From contig JADYZO010000107.1 of the NCBI GenBank assembly GCA_020853135.1, forward strand, positions 62,001 through 126,000: a stretch of DNA of 64,000 nt, read 5' to 3'. Position 1 is the stretch's first letter. Every line of letters starts with the position of its first letter. Both the position numbers and the translations under genes were made by a program. This document shows positions 58,964 to 64,000 of this stretch, one piece after another. The DNA comes from Gammaproteobacteria bacterium. GTDB lineage: Bacteria > Pseudomonadota > Gammaproteobacteria > Steroidobacterales > GCA-2729495. The notes under the pieces were generated by a model. That model saw only the letters and a program-made list of their open reading frames with translations, did not search any database and was not told where the DNA came from.

Positions 58964-60723
58964 TGGCACGGGAGGCCGACGATTCCGCCGCGCTCTACCG
59001 GCGCATGCTCGGCCTGTCCTTCCGCTACTGGCGGGTGTTCGTGCTGGCCGGCCTTGCCATGGTCGTCTATGCGGGCACCGACACGGCATTCGCGTGGCTC
59101 GTCAAGAACCTGCTGGAGGCCGTGAGTCCCGGGGCGCAGTCACCGGAGGAGGGTGACCTGCGCCGCTGGATCCCGCTGGCGATCCTGCTGCTGTTCATCG
59201 TGCGCGGGGCGGCCGATGTCGGCTCCGGCTACGGACTGGGCTGGATCGGCCGGCGCGTGGTGACCGACCTGCGCCAGATGGTGTTCGACAAGTTCATGCG
59301 GCTGCCGGCGCAGTTCTTCGATGGTTCCTCCACGGGCGTGCTGCTGTCCCGCCTGACGTTCAACATCGACCAGATCGCCGAGTCCATCTCCAGCGTGGTG
59401 ACGGTGATGGTGCGGGAGCTGGTGACCGCCATCGGCCTGGTCGGTTACATGCTGTACATCAGCCCCAAGCTGGCGCTGTTCGTGTTCATCGCCGCGCCCC
59501 TGATGATCGCCATCACGCGGATCCTCGGGCGCTCGTTCCGCCGCTACAGCGAGCGCATCCAGCAGTCCATGGGCGACATGACCCGGGTGGCCCAGGAGTC
59601 GCTGCAGAGCCAGCGGGTCATCAAGATCTTCGACGCCCGCGAATACGAGAACCAGCGCTTCCGGGAGGCCAACGAGAAGAACCGGCGCCTGCAGATGCGG
59701 CTGGTCGCGATCAAGGGCATGGGCAGCGGCGTGGTGGCGCTGGTGGCGGCGCTGGGGCTGGCGGCCGTGGCGGCGGTCGCGCTCTCGCCTGCCGTGCGCG
59801 AGCACATGCAGCTCGGGGACTTCGGCGGCTTCATCACCGCCCTCGTGCTGCTCATGCGGCCCCTGCGCCAGGTGGGGGGCATCAACGCCGTGATCCAGCG
59901 CGGCCTGGCGGCCGGGGCGAGCGTGTTCGTCCTGCTGGACGAACCGGAGGAACCCGACACCGGCACCGGGAACCCCGGCCGCGTGCACGGGACGGTGGCG
60001 TTCGAGAAGGTCGGTTTCGGTTACGACAGGGCCAAGGGGCCGGTGCTCTTCGACATCGACCTCGACGTCCCGGCAGGCCAGAAGCTGGCCATCGTCGGGC
60101 GCTCGGGCAGCGGCAAGACAACCCTGGTCAACCTGCTGCCGCGCTTCTACGAGCTGACCGCAGGCCGCATCCTCATCGACGGCCGCGACATCCGCGAGTA
60201 CTCGCTGCAGGGCCTGCGCCGGCAGATCAGCCTGGTGAGCCAGGAAGTCACCCTGTTCAACGACACGGTGGCGAACAACATTGCCTATGGCGCGCTGAAC
60301 GGTGCGCCGCGGGCCGACATCGAGCGCGCCGCCCGCGCTGCGCACCTCGGGGACCTGCTGGCGCAGCTTCCCCAGGGTCTGGACACCATGGTGGGCGACC
60401 GGGGCCTGCTGCTCTCCGGTGGCCAGCGCCAGCGCATCGCCATCGCCCGGGCGTTGCTCAAGGACGCCCCCATCCTCATCCTGGACGAGGCCACTTCGGC
60501 GCTCGATACGGAGTCCGAGCGCCATATCCAGGCGGCACTCGACGAGCTGATGGTCAACCGCACCACCTTCGTCATCGCGCACCGGCTTTCGACGGTGGAG
60601 AACGCCGACCGGATCATCGTGCTGACTGCGGGGCGCATCATCGAGAGCGGCACCCACGCCGAGCTGCTCGCCGCAGGCGGACAGTACGCCACGCTGTACC
60701 GGCTGCAGTTCCGCGATGACTAG
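58963..60723 (+). CDS. msbA: Lipid A export ATP-binding/permease protein MsbA
   Basis: ABC TM domain plus NBD AIVGRSGSGKTTLVNLLPRFYE, LLSGGQRQRIAIARALLKDAPILILDEATSALD. Confidence 0.95.
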   Translation: MAREADDSAALYRRMLGLSFRYWRVFVLAGLAMVVYAGTDTAFAWLVKNLLEAVSPGAQSPEEGDLRRWIPLAILLLFIVRGAADVGSGYGLGWIGRRVVTDLRQMVFDKFMRLPAQFFDGSSTGVLLSRLTFNIDQIAESISSVVTVMVRELVTAIGLVGYMLYISPKLALFVFIAAPLMIAITRILGRSFRRYSERIQQSMGDMTRVAQESLQSQRVIKIFDAREYENQRFREANEKNRRLQMRLVAIKGMGSGVVALVAALGLAAVAAVALSPAVREHMQLGDFGGFITALVLLMRPLRQVGGINAVIQRGLAAGASVFVLLDEPEEPDTGTGNPGRVHGTVAFEKVGFGYDRAKGPVLFDIDLDVPAGQKLAIVGRSGSGKTTLVNLLPRFYELTAGRILIDGRDIREYSLQGLRRQISLVSQEVTLFNDTVANNIAYGALNGAPRADIERAARAAHLGDLLAQLPQGLDTMVGDRGLLLSGGQRQRIAIARALLKDAPILILDEATSALDTESERHIQAALDELMVNRTTFVIAHRLSTVENADRIIVLTAGRIIESGTHAELLAAGGQYATLYRLQFRDD

Positions 60724-61732
60724 CGCCCCGGTCGCGCAGGGCCTGGCACGGCTCTGGTATGGCGACTGCGCGCTGGCCGCGCTGCTCCAGCCGCTGGCCC
60801 TGCTGTTCGGCCTCGGGGTGCGCCTGCGCCGCACGGCCTACCGCCGGGGCTGGCTGGCTTCCGGGCATCCCGGCGTGCCGGTCATCGTCGTCGGCAACCT
60901 CACGGCCGGCGGTGCGGGCAAGACCCCGCTGGTGGTCTGGCTGGTGGAACGCCTGCACGCCGCCGGCATGCGCCCGGGCATCGTCAGCCGCGGCTACGGT
61001 GGCGCGCCACAGGCCGAGCCCTTGCACGTCGGGGCAGCCACCGGGCCGGACACGGCGGGAGACGAGCCGGTGCTGCTGGCACGGCGCACGGGTGTGCCGG
61101 TGATGGTCTGCGTCGACCGGCTGAAGGCGGCACGCGCGGTGGTGCGGGAGGGCGCCGATGTCATCGTGGCGGACGATGGTCTGCAGCACTATGCGCTGCG
61201 CCGGGATGTGGAGATCCTCGTCGTGGACGGTGCGCGCCGCTGGGGCAACGGGCGCCTGTTGCCCGCCGGACCGCTGCGCGAGCCCCCGGCGCGCGCGGCG
61301 GAGGTGGATGCGGTGGTGGTCAACGGCGGGGAAGCGCGGGCGGGCGAGGCAGGGTTCACGCTGCGGCTGGGGGAGGCGGTTTCGCTGGCGACGGGCGAGC
61401 GCCGGCCGCTCGCGGCTTTCGCCGGCCAGCGCGTGCACGCGCTGGCGGGCATCGGCAATCCCGCACGCTTCCACGAGGCGCTGGCCGCCCTCGGCATGCA
61501 GGTGGCGCCCGTGCCGGTGGCCGATCACGGCCGCACCGACCTGGCAGGCCTGCGGCGCGAGGCGCCCTGGCCGATCCTGATGACGGAGAAGGATGCCGTG
61601 AAATATGCCGGGTGCCGTGACCCGCAGGCCTGGTACCTGCCCGTGGACGTGCAGATGTTCCCCGGCTCGGCGGAGTGGCTGATGACCCGCATTGCCTCGC
61701 GGCTGAAGCCCGGGGGCGCCATCCGTGGCTGA
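60716..61732 (+). CDS. lpxK: Tetraacyldisaccharide 4'-kinase
   Basis: VIVVGNLTAGGAGKTPLVVWLVERL, GIVSRGYGG, VIVADDGLQHYALRRD. Confidence 0.95.
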   Translation: MTSAPVAQGLARLWYGDCALAALLQPLALLFGLGVRLRRTAYRRGWLASGHPGVPVIVVGNLTAGGAGKTPLVVWLVERLHAAGMRPGIVSRGYGGAPQAEPLHVGAATGPDTAGDEPVLLARRTGVPVMVCVDRLKAARAVVREGADVIVADDGLQHYALRRDVEILVVDGARRWGNGRLLPAGPLREPPARAAEVDAVVVNGGEARAGEAGFTLRLGEAVSLATGERRPLAAFAGQRVHALAGIGNPARFHEALAALGMQVAPVPVADHGRTDLAGLRREAPWPILMTEKDAVKYAGCRDPQAWYLPVDVQMFPGSAEWLMTRIASRLKPGGAIRG

Positions 61733-62465
61733 GTTCCGCGTCGTGATCCCGGCGAGGTACGCCTCCTCGCGCTTTCCCGGCAAGCCGCTCGCCCTGCTGG
61801 CCGGCCGGCCGATGATCGAGCATGTGTACCGCAGCGCCGCGGCCAGTGGTGCCGCGGGCGTGATCGTGGCCACCGATGACGGGCGCATCGCCGTTGCGGC
61901 ACGTGGCTTCGGTGCCACGGTGGCGATGACGCAGGCCGGCCATGCCTCGGGCACCGACCGCATCGCCGAGGTGGCGGTGGCGCAGGGCTGGCCGGCCGAT
62001 GCCATCGTGGTGAACGTGCAGGGTGACGCGCCGCTGACGCCGCCCGCCAGCGTCAGCCAGGTCGCCGCGCTGCTGGCCGCGCATCCGGCTGCCGCCATGG
62101 CCACCTTGTGCGTGCCGGTCACCAGTGCCGCGGATTACGCCAGTCCGCATGTCGTCAAGGTGGTCATGGACCAGGCCGGCCGCGCGCTGTATTTCAGCCG
62201 CGCGCCGATCCCCGGCACCGGCCACGGCAGCGCGGGGACGCCGCGCGCCTGGCGCCATCTCGGCATCTACGCCTACCGTGTCGGTGAACTCCTGCGCCTC
62301 AGCAGAGCCGAGCCGTGCTACCTGGAGCAGGTGGAAAAGCTCGAGCAGCTGCGCGCGCTGTGGCTGGGCATGGAGATCCGCGTGGCCGTGGCGCGTGAAG
62401 GCCACGGGCCGGACGTGGACACGCCGGCCGATGTCGCCGCAGTGGAGGCGTGGATGGCCGGGTGA
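61725..62465 (+). CDS. kdsB: 3-deoxy-manno-octulosonate cytidylyltransferase
   Basis: FRVVIPARYASSRFPGKPLALLAGRPMIEHVYRSA, VVNVQGDAPL. Confidence 0.96.
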   Translation: MAEFRVVIPARYASSRFPGKPLALLAGRPMIEHVYRSAAASGAAGVIVATDDGRIAVAARGFGATVAMTQAGHASGTDRIAEVAVAQGWPADAIVVNVQGDAPLTPPASVSQVAALLAAHPAAAMATLCVPVTSAADYASPHVVKVVMDQAGRALYFSRAPIPGTGHGSAGTPRAWRHLGIYAYRVGELLRLSRAEPCYLEQVEKLEQLRALWLGMEIRVAVAREGHGPDVDTPADVAAVEAWMAG

Positions 62466-62585
62466 GATCCTCGGCAGGCCGGCGGCGTCGCGCAGGCATT
62501 TGATCGCATTGGGCCGCTTTGGTATGTTCCCGGTCGTCTCAGGCGCTCCCGGGTTCGGCGGGCTACATTGGCGAATCAGCGTGTC

Positions 62586-63062
62586 ATGCGCATCCTGCTC
62601 GTCTGCATGGGCAACATCTGCCGCTCACCGCTGGCCGAGGGCGTGCTGCGCCAGCGCCTGCGTGACCTCGCGCTGCTGGAGCGCGTGGCCATCGATTCGG
62701 CCGGTACCCACGGCTATCACGAAGGCGCCCCGCCCGACGAGCGCGCCCAGGCGGCTGCGGCACGCCGTGGCATCGACATCTCCGACCTGCGGGCGCGGGC
62801 GGTGGTGGGTGGGGACTTCGCGCATTTCGACCTGATCCTCGCGATGGATGAGGACAACCTGGAGAGCCTGCGGAAAGCCGCAGCCGGGGAGTTCCACGCG
62901 AAGATGCACCTGTTCATGGAGTACGCGGCCGGCGACATCGGCCGCTCGGTGCCGGACCCCTACTACGGCGGGCCCATTGGTTTCGAGCGCGTGCTCGACA
63001 TGGTCGAGGAAGCCACTGAAGGGTTGCTGGAGCGGCTGCGGGCGGAACTCGCCGGCCGCTGA
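62586..63062 (+). CDS. Low molecular weight protein-tyrosine phosphatase
   Basis: MRILLVCMGNICRSPLAEGVLR (CX5R), VPDPYYGG DP motif. Confidence 0.94.
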   Translation: MRILLVCMGNICRSPLAEGVLRQRLRDLALLERVAIDSAGTHGYHEGAPPDERAQAAAARRGIDISDLRARAVVGGDFAHFDLILAMDEDNLESLRKAAAGEFHAKMHLFMEYAAGDIGRSVPDPYYGGPIGFERVLDMVEEATEGLLERLRAELAGR

Positions 63063-63073
63063 TGAAGGCAATG

Positions 63074-63103
63074 CCGGGGCGGTGCCCTCTGGCACCACCC
63101 CGG
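63074..63103 (+). terminator. Hairpin between convergent PTP and rne genes (possible bidirectional terminator)
   Basis: CCGGGGCGGTGCC-CTCT-GGCACCACCCCGG, 13-bp stem with one mismatch; no U-tract on either side. Confidence 0.5.
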
Positions 63104-63110
63104 TGGCGGA

Positions 63111-64000
63111 TCAGTCGCGATCGTTGTTCGGCGTGTCCGGGTCGCCCGCACCCGACGACCACACCGTATAGCTCTTCGTGCCACCGCCCGGTGGAGGTTC
63201 CCAGGGCAGCCGGCGCTGCTCGCCGCCCGCCTCGCGGGCTGCGGAGTCCGCGGCTGCTGAAGCGGCTGCGGTGTCCGTGCGCGGCTCGTGCCGGGGCTCA
63301 TGGGCCCGCGGTTCGCCGCCCTCGTGGAAATCCCCGGCTGCTGCGGGATGCTCCCGGTGCGACGCAGGGGCCTCGTTCTGGCCTGCTGGCCAGCCGGCGG
63401 AGTCCCGCGCGTCGTGGCCGACTGGTGCATTGCCCTGCGATTCCGGCTGCCCGGTCTCGCGCCCCTGGCGGCTTTCGCCACCCGCGCCACCGCGGTTGCC
63501 GCGGCCACCGCGCCGGCGCGGGCGCGAACGGTCCCGGCGCTGGGGCTGGTCACCCTCGCGTGGCTCGTTGCCGTTGGTGGCCTGGCGCACCGGTTCGTCG
63601 CGCCGCTCCTCGCGGCGTGGTTCCTCGCCCTGGCGTTGCCCGGGGCGGGTCTCGGCACGCGGCTCCTGCGGGCGGCCGCCCTCCGGGCGCTGTGGGCGCT
63701 GGCCGCGCTGATCCCGCTGGTCGCGGCCGCCGCGCTCGCCCCGGTTTTCGCGCCGGTCCCCGGGCTGGCTGTTCTGGCCACCCTGGTTACCTTGGCCGCG
63801 GTTGCCGCGGCGATCGTCGCGCCGTTCGTCCCGGTGGCGTTCGTCGCGCCGGCCCCGGCCGTGCTGGTCACGGTGGCGGTTGCCGTCGTGGCGGTGGCTG
63901 CGTGCGTCACGCTGGCGCTCACCTGCGGATGGGGCAGGCTGCGCCGGGGCCGTGCTGGCGCTGCCGAACAGCCAGATCTTCAGCCGCGGGATGAGGCCCA
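63111..64000 (-). CDS. rne: Ribonuclease E, C-terminal portion (truncated by window end)
   Basis: Frame open to window edge: GLIPRLKIWLFGSASTAPAQPAPSAGERQRDARSHRHDGNRHRDQHGRGRRDERHRDERRDDRRGNRGQGNQ...; Arg-rich tail, stop at 63111-63113. Confidence 0.8.
   Translation of the reverse strand, partial: GLIPRLKIWLFGSASTAPAQPAPSAGERQRDARSHRHDGNRHRDQHGRGRRDERHRDERRDDRRGNRGQGNQGGQNSQPGDRRENRGERGGRDQRDQRGQRPQRPEGGRPQEPRAETRPGQRQGEEPRREERRDEPVRQATNGNEPREGDQPQRRDRSRPRRRGGRGNRGGAGGESRQGRETGQPESQGNAPVGHDARDSAGWPAGQNEAPASHREHPAAAGDFHEGGEPRAHEPRHEPRTDTAAASAAADSAAREAGGEQRRLPWEPPPGGGTKSYTVWSSGAGDPDTPNNDRD

Noticed and set aside
63111-64000. Repetitive region at window end as a tandem repeat/CRISPR-like array
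   Set aside because: It is low-complexity coding sequence of the RNase E tail, with no regular repeat-spacer spacing

Overview
This window is a contiguous, high-GC gammaproteobacterial-type chromosome segment. It is almost entirely housekeeping genes on the + strand, and I see no mobile elements, CRISPR arrays, rRNA/tRNA genes or phage islands. Order left to right: (cdsA end)-rseP-bamA-skp-lpxD-lpxA-lpxB-rnhB-dnaE-accA-tilS-pyrG-kdsA-eno-ftsB-(enoyl-CoA isomerase-like)-<smrA-surE-pcm-nlpD-<Mth938-like-recJ-prfB(+1 frameshift)-lysS-<ygfZ-DUF1674-sdhCDAB-sdhE-ygfX-rpoE-rseA-rseB-glutaredoxin-like-lepA-lepB-DUF4845-rnc-era-recO-pdxJ-acpS-exonuclease-rlmD-YkuD-nagZ-hpt-like-PAS/degenerate GGDEF-<csiV-<mfd-<hypothetical-lolC-lolE-lolD-<DUF2062-comEC-exbB-exbD-msbA-lpxK-kdsB-LMW-PTP-<rne (partial). 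I did not find a convincing new multi-gene system. The most interesting signals are small: (i) a sigma-E-type promoter upstream of rpoE, followed by a perfect 11-bp inverted repeat whose 3' arm overlaps the rpoE start codon; (ii) a degenerate GGDEF protein that keeps a c-di-GMP I-site; (iii) a probable CTG start for kdsA; (iv) the classical prfB frameshift, which the ORF track hides; (v) a DUF1674/SDHAF4-like gene beside sdhCDAB; (vi) a YkuD enzyme with no visible signal peptide beside nagZ; (vii) operon rearrangements: no fabZ, ispD/ispF or rpoS at their usual sites, and a possible lolC leader peptide. No database search was run; family calls rest on recognised motifs and synteny.
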